A DNA stretch of 64,000 nucleotides, taken from the NCBI GenBank assembly GCA_930367215.1, contig OV884059.1:239877803-239941802 (forward strand), read 5' to 3'. A program made the position numbers and the translations under genes. The notes beneath the pieces are model-generated. The model did not search any database and was not told the DNA's origin. It saw only the letters and a program-made list of their open reading frames with translations. The DNA comes from Pollenia angustigena (taxonomy: Eukaryota; Arthropoda; Insecta; Diptera; Polleniidae). This document shows positions 10,447-20,258 of the stretch, piece by piece; position 1 is the stretch's first letter; every line of letters starts with the position of its first letter.

Positions 10447-11104
10447 TAAAGCCCTGCACGAATGCATTTGAATGCTGTTTCAAAACATTCGTTTGTTTTT
10501 GCTTACGAATCAAATTTTGTATTGTGAAAAACACATAAAGCACGAAAAAAATATAAACACACAAATGCAAATGAATTTAAATTAGTGTGTTATATACGAC
10601 CAAATACGAAGCGTAAAGAGCACGAAATATACTCCACACAACAACGAAACAAACGAATAAGGCAAACTACATCAAATCACACGAATCAAACGAATCACAC
10701 CAAACAACAAAAACAAAGTAGGTGATATGAATTATCTTATTTTTTACACTTTTTGTACACTTGTCTAAGTCACATCGATGACTGAATTGATGAGCATAAT
10801 AAATATGTGTTAGTAGTGGTATACACAATTGTGCAAAGAAATGGAATTCCCTGTTATAGACTCACAATTGTTGTGTGTTATGTTTTCTTTCAAATCGAAT
10901 TATACATTGCGTTGATTTGTTTTTTTAAATCAAACTACTAATTAACAACGAGTTGTTTGAAACCAACTACTGTTTAAAATTGATTCGGTTTTTCATTGCG
11001 TATCATTCGACCTGATTTAAAAAAAAAAACAAGGTATCTGACACAACAATAACTTGGTGTGGAGAACTGTGAAAAAGAACCAAATGCATTCGTGCAGGGC
11101 TTTA
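10447..11104. mobile_element. hAT MITE with exact 8-bp target duplication
   Basis: TIR TAAAGCCCTGCACGAATGCA at both ends in inverted orientation, flanked by GTAGTTAC at 10439-10446 and 11105-11112. The 5' pattern TAAAG and the 8-bp duplication fit hAT. The interior has CGAAT/CAAACGAATC runs near 10640-10700 and no transposase. Confidence 0.85.
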
Positions 11105-11309
11105 GTAGTTACGTCCTGTATAAAATAGAATTTCGTACCGTTCTAAAGTGACATTTGTAAAGCTGTGATGGGTTGGTTCAGTGTCAAATCTAATGCGGGT
11201 ATTTTCGCTATTTTTTTTTTTTTTTTGTACTTTTTTCAGTATATCTATGAACTTTGATGATATCACAAGGCAAAGAATAGAATGGACACTAGACCGGGTC
11301 GACCTCCAT

Positions 11310-12020
11310 ACACAAAAAAAAAAAGTTGTGCCCGTCACCCCCTAGAATGAAAGATATGTCAATGAAGTTTATAAAACAGGAAACATTTTTTTTGTGCCAC
11401 GCCCCAAAATACAGCACTTTTGGTTTTTTATATGTAGCGCTGCCATTTAAAGTCCGATCTCACCATATCGCAAATCGTTGTTCATGGCTTCATTTTTGTC
11501 TTTGGTGACTTTTCAATCCGACCTGAAATTCTGGGAGCCACTTGGATCCTTCCCCCAAATGTTCAATTTTTTTACTTGCCAAGAAAGTCCTTATATAACT
11601 ACGTATGCATAGATTTAAAAATGCTCACTTTAATGACACACCTCCAAATTAAGCCCCTTTTTTCTTTTTCACATACATACTACATTAAACCAAGTAAAAG
11701 CCAATACAAACCAAAAAAATTTTCATCACTCACGCACTAGAATAAAAGGTATATTTGTTAAGTTTGCAAAACTTTAAAAAATATTATTTTTACCACGCCT
11801 TAAATAACAACCCTTTTTATTTTATATATACAGCATCGTCATTTAAAAACCAATCTTATCGTATATCATTGTTAATGGCTAGAATATGCCTTTATTTTCG
11901 TATTTAATGCTTTTTTAAACTAACTTAAAATTCTAGATGGCATTTATGATATTTCGGATCCTTCCCCTCTGATGTTTAATTTTTTCACGTGCTAAGAAAG
12001 TCCCTCTAAAACTTATGGCC
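11310..12020 (+). repeat. Left arm, two diverged repeat units
   Basis: Unit 1 contains CACCCCCTAGAATGAAAG, GCCACGCCCCAAAATACAGC, CAATCCGACCTGAAATTCTG and CCAAGAAAGTCC. Unit 2, from about 11735, repeats the same landmarks in weaker form (CACTAGAATAAAAGG, CCACGCC, GGATCCTTCCCC, GCTAAGAAAGTCC). Confidence 0.7.
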
Positions 12021-12662
12021 AATTTTCAGGATTGATATTAAAACACATTTATTTTTAAAATCGTTTTAAATACAAAATTCTCTTCTTCACTCAAAAAATT
12101 AAGTGAAACTTAAGTAACCGATGTGGTACACTTAATTTCGGCTCCACGAAAAGCCCCCCAATGAAATAACGCCCAAACGAGAAATGAAATATTCCCCAAT
12201 TTTTTTTTCATACATTTTTGGGTGTTATTTCATATGAAAAAACTCCCAATTTTTTTGGGCCGCTTTTCATTTTTTTTTTGGGAATTATTTCATTCTACAT
12301 TTGGGGTTTTCAAATTATGAAATATTCTCCAATTAAATAACACCCAACAAATTTTTAAAATTCGGGGCTTGTTTCATAGCGTGTTTAATTTGGGTGTTAT
12401 TTCATTTTTAATTCGGAGATTATTTCATTTTTAACACTAAAGTTAAGTATTGAAATCTGGCTTCGCATACTAAAGTTTATCTGCGTGACGGCCTGGGGCC
12501 GTGGTTAGGGATTTTTTCCTCCAGTAGGACACGGCAGGTGGCTTCGCTGAATGAAGTTTTCCTGCGTGCGTCACAAGAATAAAAAAAATGTTTTTCAATG
12601 ATATCTAAGGATTTTCCCTTTTACAGAATGTTGACACCATGCGTAACGCTATTCTGGAAAAG

Positions 12663-12824
12663 TATGGCTTTGTCTCTCATTTGTGAAAAAAAATATGGCT
12701 ATATCTCTCATTTCGCAAAATTTTAAATATGACCTTACCTCTCACTGATTAGGCGATAAGACCATAACGGCTTTATCTCCCATTCAATTGAGCAATAAAG
12801 CCATTATGGCCTTACCTCCCATGG
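12663..12824 (+). repeat. Five-unit dispersed repeat TATGGCTTTATCTCYCATT
   Basis: Related 19-nt units start near 12663, 12694, 12729, 12765 and 12805 (spacing 31-40 nt) with unrelated spacers. It lies inside the GC-richer core of the foldback. Spacer number and quality are far from a CRISPR array; this is a degenerate minisatellite. Confidence 0.6.
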
Positions 12825-12979
12825 CTAAAAAGCACCCCCCCCCCCCCCGCCGTGTAAAGGCCAAACGTAGAAGGCAAATTGTCTTCCGAACTGCAAAAAT
12901 AGAGCAGGGCTACAAGGATCTACGGGCGGGTAAAATAACTACAGCAATATTTTTGAACCGAATATATCCTTATTATTAA
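12788..12979 (+). CDS. Hypothetical short frame in foldback core
   Basis: 63 codons, ATG to TAA. A poly-C tract (about 12832-12848) yields a proline run, followed by a basic patch RRVKAKRRRQIVF and a less biased tail ending NRIYPYY. I recognise no domain. Base composition of the second half is unlike the AT-rich surroundings, hinting at a former coding sequence, but the poly-C tract makes frame and length unreliable. Could equally be chance. Confidence 0.2.
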   Translation: MSNKAIMALPPMAKKHPPPPRRVKAKRRRQIVFRTAKIEQGYKDLRAGKITTAIFLNRIYPYY

Positions 12980-13359
12980 GAAGACGCCTGCGGGCCTCCA
13001 CACGATACATTTCAATAATTTTGCGACTTTGCTGTTGGTCCATATTGACTTCATGAAATCCTTGGTGAAACTGACTCTTTTATGAATTTTGGGCATAATT
13101 TCATTTTTGTTGCTGATGGGGTTAATTTCATTGGGGGTTATTTCATTCTCATCATTGGGTGTTATTTCATATGAAATAATATCAAAATATTGGGGGTTGT
13201 TTCGTTTTCGTTTTGGGGTTTATTTCATTTATTTTTCGATGTTATTTCATTCACTGCTTTTGGGTGTTATTTCCTATTTTTTGGGTTTTATTTCATTGGG
13301 GGCTATTTCCTGGGCGTTATTTCATTGGGGGGCTTTTCGTGGAGCCTTAATTTCAACTT

Positions 13360-14004
13360 AAGTTTCCATTGTAATATTTTAGCAAGGTGGCCTCAATATC
13401 ACAACAATACAACAACAGGCAAAGCATTAACCACCTTGTAAATAAATACACTTTTTATATATATTTTTTTGTATTTAGTAGTGCAACCATACTTTTATCT
13501 TAATTAAATAAGACTTTTCAAATAGAACTTAAACAACCAATCTGTTTTTAAGTACGATTTAAGTTTGTTATGAAAATTTACTTAATATAGATTTATATAC
13601 TATCCTGAAAATTGGGCATTAGTATTCTAGCTTTTAATAAACTCCCATGCTGCAATTTAAGTCACCTTACGTCTCGCAAAGATTTATGTACACCGCCTGC
13701 CCAAGTTATAATTTTTTGCATATATGTTTTGAGGCATTTTTTATGCATTTAAATTATTTTGTATTTTTTCATTTTTAGAATTCTGCAGTTTCCTTTTATT
13801 TTTTTAGTTCTTATTTTAACTCTGTACCATGGTTTCATATTTATTTAACATAATGTATGCATTTACAAATGTTTTAATTAAGCTTTTTAATTTTTAGTAT
13901 TTAAATAAATAAAAAAATACGGAAAATCAGTGCCAGATGAAATCAGTCCAGCAAAAAAATAGCACAAAATGACAAAACTGGCAAAAAAAAACGCTAGCTG
14001 TTTA
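13360..14004. other. Unrecognised DNA within composite element
   Basis: AT-rich, no supported frame or repeat. Confidence 0.4.
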
Positions 14005-14267
14005 GTCTGAGTTCATACGGCTCATGTCTTATTGACAAGATTCTTCCTTTTTCCTCTTTGAATATGAGTTGGCGTTCAAATGATTCATGTACTGTTGACG
14101 ACATGTGCTTTTTTGATATTGAAAACAGTAACAAAATTAAACAACGAATGAAAAAGCAAAACGTTAAGCCAGTACATGCATCTGTGTACTCGTTTCTTTT
14201 CCCCTCGTCCCTCTCGCCTATAAAGTAGCAATCATGTCAATAAGACAAGAGCCGTATGAACACAGAC
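14005..14267. mobile_element. PIF/Harbinger-type MITE (TTA duplication)
   Basis: Inverted ends GTCTGAGTTCATACGGCTC and its near-inverse GAGCCGTATGAACACAGAC extend inward through TCTTATTGACA. TTA flanks both sides (14002-14004, 14268-14270), matching the TWA target preference of PIF/Harbinger. Confidence 0.75.
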
Positions 14268-14469
14268 TTAGATGGAGAAACCTTGTCAATAAATTCATCC
14301 GTCTCACTTTCATTAAAATATGAGTAGTCCACTTGCAAACACCGCTAGCCTTTAAAAAATAAAGGTCTAAGAAAATCGATTAAAACAGTTTTTAAAAATT
14401 GAAATGCCAAACCAAAGAGAAAGGTTTTCAGGATTATTGAATAATTAACCAAAAGTTGTGCGCCATTTT

Positions 14470-14939
14470 AAAAAACAAATTAAATGGAGGCTTTTACAGA
14501 ATTTTTATTTTGCTATATGTATAAAACAAAAAGCGCTGTAATTTAGGGCGTGGCAAAAAATTTTTTTTAAGTTCTTAAAACTTAATAAATATACCTTTTA
14601 TTTTATGGCGTGACTGATGAAAAATTTTTAAGGACTTTCTTGGCACGTAAAAAAAATTGGATATTTGGGGAAAGGATCCGAGATGGCATAAGTGCGCCCA
14701 GAATTTCAGGTCGGATTGAAAAGTCAACAAAGACAAAAATGAAGCCACTATCAAGCCATGCACAAGGATATGCGATATGATTAGATCGGACTTTAACTGG
14801 CAGCGCTACATAAAAAAAACCAAAAGTGCTGTATTTTGCGGCGTGGCAAAAAAAAAATTTTTCCTGTTTTAGAAACTTCATTGACATAAATTTCATTCTA
14901 GGGGGTGACCGGCACAGCTTTTTTTTTCGACCCACCCTA
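14470..14939 (-). repeat. Right arm, two units, inverted to 11310-12020
   Basis: On the minus strand the same landmarks appear in the same order: TAGGGTGGGTCGA, CACCCCCTAGAATGAAA, GCCACGCCGCAAAATACAGC, CCGACCTGAAATTCTGG, GTGCCAAGAAAGTCC, then a weaker second unit. Confidence 0.7.
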
Positions 14940-15262
14940 ATGTATACCTTTACATGGCCTTCTATTCAAAATCATTATTTTTATCACTGTAGTAGGAATG
15001 GGCAAAAAATATCAATATAGCAAAATATCGATAAATTTTCAAAAAAATAATTGATGTATATCGCCGATATTTAAAATACCGGTATATCGATGTATCGATA
15101 TTGAAATACGACTATCGAATTCGATATTTTTTACAGTCAGTCAGTCTTTATTAAAAACTCAAAATTTTAGAGGTTTTTCAAGCAGTATGTTTTTTTAAGA
15201 ATTGGCATCACTGCATGCATCATACATATGTTTTTTTAAACTAATATGAATATCTTTAACTC

Positions 15263-15680
15263 ACGTGGGCGTAGATAGCGTCGACGAAATAGCGTCGAAT
15301 TTGGGAATTTAAAAACCGGGAAAACAAAATACCCATATTATGGTGATTTGCACAATAAGAATAAAAAGTTAGCGTCGAATTTAGGAATTTAAAAAGGAGA
15401 AGTAAAAATAACAAATATTTTTAATAAAAATACAAAAATACACAAATTAACAAATACACTTTTTGGAACAAAATGAACGATGCGTGCAAAAAATCGTTCG
15501 GTCTGTTCCCGAAATATTTGGGTGCGTCCAAAATGGTCAGTAAAAAGGGTTGCTGATTTATCCCATGGAACACAGGCTTTTTCACGGTATAAACTGTATA
15601 TATTCTGAAAGTAAGTCGATTTCCCGGTTTTTAAATGCCCAAATTCAACGCTATTTCGACGACGCTATCTTGGCCCACGT
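15263..15680. mobile_element. TIR element nested in the hAT-like element
   Basis: Inverted arms of about 60 bp: ACGTGGGCGTAGATAGCGTC, then GAAATAGCG, a CAAATT/AATTTGGG stretch and TTTAAAAACCGGGAAA; the right arm mirrors it. No target duplication identified and no frame. Confidence 0.7.
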
Positions 15681-15807
15681 CTATAATTCCCTGTCTACAA
15701 CTGGCATGACTTGCTGTTATAACGTGATGTTATAAAAGCGTTGTTAAAATATTTGCATTAACAACCGTGTTATAACATGAGAGCACCTCTAGCATGAAGA
15801 GTATATA

Positions 15808-15843
15808 CTTAACACTAACATCATATTAGTGTTAATGTTAAGT
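15808..15843. repeat. Short palindrome
   Basis: ACTTAACACTAACAT and ATTAGTGTTAATGTTAAGT-like arms form a hairpin of about 15 bp. Confidence 0.5.
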
Positions 15844-16114
15844 ATTTCATGTCCGTAGTAGACTGCATGTAAAGATTGGCATTTATAAGAAGAAGAATTA
15901 AAACAAAGCGGGGTTTTCACATTGCAGATTTCTAATTAAAACAGAAAAGTCAAACAAACTTGAAAATATTTATTTTATGCGGTTTTGAAACTATATGTGC
16001 CTATTATATGTATATTTGGAATAATAATAAGATTTGTGCATATATATCGGCGGTTGATTATTTAATTGTCGTATGTGGATACAAATTACATACGACATAC
16101 GACAATATAATAAT

Positions 16115-17497
16115 AAGAGTTTTTTTTTCCCGGAGTTTTTCGATTCCCGGGAAAGCGGGAAATTTTTTTGAATTTCCCGGGATCCCGGGATCCCGCTCCA
16201 TATAAATAATACACAGTAAATTAAATAAAAGAAATCCTTAAATGCTACAAAATTAATGAAGATTAAAAGAGGAACTTGAATTATTATTACCTTACGGTTT
16301 TATATGTAAATTCTGCATTATTATTATGCTCTAGATACAAGATAAAAAATTAAGATAAACATAACAATTTAATTCATAAAACAATAATAAAAACAAACAC
16401 AAATTGAGGTTCTCAAGAGATGAGATCAAAAAGTTAATTCATAAAATAGATAAAATATTTTAAATAAATATATTAACATTTTTTAACGGCTTAGGAAATA
16501 ACTTTCTGACACACTCAAAGCGCTTAGTAAGTCGTCAAAAAGTATATTGATTATTTTATTTACTAATTACCATGTTTCCGAAAAATTTCGTTCATTTTTT
16601 ACCGAGGTTGGATAAATAGTTAAAAAAGCACCGTTGTAGAAGGCTTTTGATTCACAATAAGAAGCATTTTTTTTTTATAAACAACGTCTATATCAGTCAA
16701 ATGTATGTCAAGGTTCATGCAAAAAATAGCTTCTTACAAACCTTTTCATTTCATTAGGTCTATCTGTAATCTTTAGGACAATGTGTTTTTCAAATTGTAT
16801 GTTGTAGTATCTTAAACGAGTTTCCAAATTTCTTTTTATTTCGGTTTCCCCGCAATTCAAGGGTATATAAACCAACACAAATTGAAAAAAATTTGTGTTT
16901 ATCACCTAATAAACATATCGCTCCTTCATTGCAACATAGTCATATCTCAAAAAATCAAAAATTTAAAGTTATTTAAGCAAAGTGTTCTTTCATGTCTTCT
17001 CATATTTTATCTCAAACTGAACCGAAGTTATAGCAAAATATATCTTTAAATCGGTACATTTTGAAAACTTTAATCGCATTCTGCCAAGTTCATTTGTTTT
17101 TGTAGATATGACTATGTTACAATAAAGACTTGTCCATGGACAATTAAGCTTTACTACCTGCATCTTATTTTGAATTAATGTTCTTTATTAACTTTTCACT
17201 TCACTAAATTAATTAATTATCAACTGTTGCACTGCCTATTCTGCTTTAAGTAGATGTATTGCATCAGAAGACATTGATTTACGTATGTACTCACTTCTTG
17301 TAATTGATCTAATCGACAACCCATCCACAGATGATTATTTTAAGAGCATACAAAACTAAATTTCAAAGTATAAATAGCTGTTTTCTTAAACTATGAGGAA
17401 TTTTTTATTTCCCGGGATCCCGCATGAAAAATCCCGGGAAAGCGGGAAATATAATTATCGAAATTCCCGGGACGGGAAATCCCGGGAAAAAACCCTA
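16115..17497. mobile_element. hAT-like element (inner) with 8-bp target duplication ATAATAAT
   Basis: ATAATAAT flanks both ends (16107-16114, 17498-17505). Ends AAGAGTTTTTTTTCCCGG and (inverse) TAGGGTTTTTTCCCGG lead into repeated CCCGGGAAAGCGGGAAAT motifs on both sides. Outside the duplications GGTTGATTATT and AATAATCAACCG are themselves inverted. The minus strand near 16480-16580 has short stretches that could be hAT C-terminal coding relics (ALSVSESYFLSR), not certain. Confidence 0.75.
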
Positions 17498-17674
17498 ATA
17501 ATAATCAACCGACGATATATATTACATTTTTTAATTTGGTAATAGTTTCAGCGAAATACGTTCGATACATCGATACATCGATCTTTTTGAAATAAAAAAT
17601 ATCGATACTCTTCAAAAATATCGATTCGATATATATCGATATATTTTTTCAATTTGGCCATCCCTACACTGTAG

Positions 17675-18849
17675 GGTTTAATATGGCCAGGCTGCCCCAA
17701 CTCCACATTATTTTTTGTTAACAAATTGCGAAATCAAAGTTTGAATAAGGCACGCAATTTCAATTTCTCCAACATTTTTATTATTTCCTAAGAATCTTCC
17801 TTTTAAAAAATCCATTCACATCTTTGAGTAGAAATATAAAATGAAGAGCCATTTAATATTTTCCGCAAATCTGTAGGAGAAAAAGAATCTCAAGATTAAA
17901 AATTCATCCAAAGTAATAAATAATTGAGGAAGACGTTTAAAGGCCTTAAAAGTTTTCTCACTTTTATACTGATTTTTTTACTATACTTCAGGGACACATC
18001 ACCGAATTTCAATGTTAATGCCACAATCCTCAAAATACAAAAACCTTAAGGTTTGAAACAATCGCATATTAAAATTACAAAAACACAAAAACATTTACTT
18101 TAAACGTAACTTTTACGTTAAAAATATTAAAAGTTAATGAGGAATCTAAATATTAAAGTTTTTTTTTTGTTGGTTAACCAAAGTTTTTTTATTTTAAGAT
18201 TTTTAAGTTTCTATGGTTTAACCCTGCTGCAATCTTTAGGTCAATACGACCCAATTTTTCTTTTAAATTCACTTTATCTCATGTTATACTTATAAGGAAT
18301 TGAAATAACGATTTATTAACAAAATAAAGTAAAAAAGTTTTTTGTATTTTATAGACATTTGTAGTCTTGTTAGGTAAATGTTACTCAGCTGAATTGTTGG
18401 CATATAATTAAAAGTTTGACTTTATTTTGCTATGTATTTATGTGTTCACCTTGAATAAATTGATATTGATAAGGCAAATGTGAATCTTCTCTTGTAATGC
18501 AAATGAAATTTGAGCTTCACTCCACTTAATGTTAACGTTTTGTTATCAAAGTGAGAGTACTACGATTGATTACTTTTGGAAGTTTCTTGCAAATTATTTT
18601 GTATATTTTTTTAAAAGGCCTAAAGAAAACTAGCAAGTTAGTTGATGTAGAGTTCCAAACATACATACATATGAACATAATCTGATACTGTAATAGATTT
18701 TATGTAATAGCTGGGTCAGGTTGACACACAGAAATCATAGATGGCCAAAGTTTAAAAAGGTTAAGCAGCATGTAATAAGATTTGGCCACAGAAATTGTAC
18801 ACACACATCTTTTAATGAGCACTTTATCAATAAAATGCGACTAATTTAC
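17675..18849. other. Intergenic, nothing recognised
   Basis: AT-rich; no supported gene or bounded element. Confidence 0.4.
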
Positions 18850-19728
18850 ATAGTCCTTATGAAAAGCGAAGTTCAAATCCGGTTGTCCGTCTGTCTGTTG
18901 AAATGGGTTTTTTGAAGTCCCCAGATATGATGTTGGTTGGGATGTCGTTGTGTCAGGTGTTCTTATTATAATGTTGCTATTGAAATTCAGCCGGATCGGT
19001 CCAAAACTGGCTGAGATATGAGCAAAAAACCACGACTACCTCTAATTTTTCCAACAATCCCTTTTTGTTGCTGTAATTTTATTACTTTTTTCTGTATAAC
19101 TAGAGAACGGCAAGAGCCAAAGTTTCCAAATTAGATACAAACATTCAGGTTGTCAATGCACACCATCCCACAAAATGTGGGCGAGATTGGAAATGTGGGC
19201 GTGGTACCTCCCATACAAAATATACCAAAAATTTTATAAAAACCTGAATGTCCACAACTCAAATAAGTTTTTTTGTAATTTTTGAATTATGGTTTACAAC
19301 TTTGTTGTATTGTGGTGAACAAAAACATCAATAGTAATAACAACTCAACTGTGTTGAGTTGTGAACAGTAAACGGGCCAAATTTCATTTTAATGATATTC
19401 AAACAACGTTCCTTCATGGTTCAGTTGCCTAGGGGGTGTGTTTATTTAGAAACTGAGAGTTCTCTGGTTCGAATCTTGGTTTCTTAAAAAGAAAAATTTT
19501 TTTTAATATTTTTACTTTATGTTCTAAAAACGATTTAAAAAAATATTAGCCAGTTTTCGCTTTTTAAATTTAATTAATGTAATTTATAACGAAGTTTTAA
19601 ATATTGTAAATATGTGTGTACATGAAAAAATTATTTAGTTTTTGTCTAGTTGCTCTGTATTCTGCTCGCACAATGGTGAAGGGTATATAAGATTCGGCAC
19701 AGCCGAATATAGCACTCTTACTTGTTAT
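18850..19728 (+). mobile_element. DINE-1-like element, second copy
   Basis: Contains GGTTGTCCGTCTGTCTGTTG, CCGGATCGGTCCAAAAC, ATGAGCAAAAAACCACGACT, GTGGGCGTGGTACCTCC and ends with CTGCTCGCACAATGGTGAAG and the ATTCGGCacaGCCGAAT hairpin, all collinear with the first copy. A tRNA-like block (19415-19490) is embedded. Confidence 0.8.
19415..19490 (+). repeat. tRNA-like sequence (SINE head or tRNA relic) inside DINE
   Basis: GGTTCAGTTGCCTAGGGGG resembles an A box (DRYNNARYNGG) and GGTTCGAATCTTGG, about 40 nt downstream, resembles a B box. No full cloverleaf, so a functional tRNA is unlikely. Confidence 0.5.
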
Positions 19729-20129
19729 AATTAATTTAATCTTTCAAATTATTTCAATAAAATAATGCCGCTGGAATTTTTACACATTTCTGCCTTTTGC
19801 ATAATGTGTTTAATGTAATTCTAATTTATAATGTCAAATATCACAAAACAAAATTTGTATAATTTTTTTTATTTAGTTATTTTCAAACAACCTCATAACT
19901 AATTTTAAGCGAAAATCTCGATGAAACATTATTTTTAATTGCAACTTTGGTCGAAAAAAATTTTAAAATGCTACGATATTACACTATGATTAACGCCGCA
20001 ACTTTCGCATACAACTTTTTGTTTGTTAGCAAAAAGTGTAGGGAAGAAAACGGGGTTGAAAAAGTTAAAAAAATGCTTCAAAAAAATTTTAATGTAAATG
20101 TGAAAAGAGTTTCGTAGCAACTACTTTAA
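19729..20129. other. Intergenic, nothing recognised
   Basis: AT-rich DNA between the DINE end and the MITE. Confidence 0.4.
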
Positions 20130-20255
20130 GGGCCATTATTATAACTTGGCGTTAGCTGTTATCCGACAGTTAACAGACGCTTTTTGACAGATAACACATT
20201 ATTATCTGTAAATTTAATCTTAACTTTAGCTAACTTCAAGTTGTAATAATGGCCC
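20130..20255 (+). mobile_element. 126-bp PIF/Harbinger-type MITE, copy 1
   Basis: Inverted ends GGGCCATTATTATAACTTG and CAAGTTGTAATAATGGCCC with TAA on both sides (20127-20129, 20256-20258). A second copy of the same length lies inverted at 36503-36628. Confidence 0.85.
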
Positions 20256-20258
20256 TAA

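Larger units (their letters stand above)
12140..13346. mobile_element. Foldback element with minisatellite arms and 8-bp target duplication
   Basis: Ends GGCTCCACGAAAAGCCCCCC are perfectly inverted for about 35 bp, flanked by exact direct repeats TTAATTTC (12132-12139 and 13347-13354). Each arm then consists of degenerate repeats of TTGGGNGTTATTTCATT, inverted between left (12160-12440) and right (13085-13330). The middle (12450-13080) is distinctly GC-richer and holds a five-unit repeat and a coding-like frame. Structure resembles foldback or Galileo-type transposons (satellite-bearing arms); the 8-bp duplication suggests hAT or P affinity. No transposase recognised. Confidence 0.75.
11296..14939. 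mobile_element. Large composite inverted-repeat structure
   Basis: About 280 bp at 11310-11590 (plus) recurs inverted at about 14640-14920, with a diverged adjoining unit on each side (11720-12020; 14470-14640). The right edge ends CCCACCCTA (TAGGGTGGG inward), a hAT-like start; the left edge TAGACCGGGTCGA is less similar and no target duplication is seen. Enclosed are the foldback at 12140-13346, a PIF-type MITE at 14005-14267 and unrecognised DNA. Confidence 0.55.
14993..17666. mobile_element. hAT-like element (outer of a nest) with exact 8-bp target duplication
   Basis: Ends TAGGAATGGGCAAA and TTGGCCATCCCTA are inverted. CACTGTAG lies directly outside both (14985-14992, 17667-17674). Subterminal DNA is packed with ATCGATA motifs on both sides, typical of hAT subterminal repeats. 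Inside sit a TIR element (15263-15680) and another hAT-like element (16115-17497). No intact transposase. Confidence 0.85.

Noticed and set aside
12663..12824. CRISPR-like repeat-spacer layout
   Set aside because: Units are degenerate, only five, in a eukaryotic transposon core; no cas genes.
13089..13441. Two overlapping frames of 83-90 codons rich in Gly, Phe, Ile, Ser
   Set aside because: Translation of the TTGGGNGTTATTTCATT minisatellite; low complexity.
14575..14935. Frames of 62 and 110 codons on minus
   Set aside because: Chance openings in the right repeat arm; the same arm at 11326-11508 opens a similar unrelated stretch.
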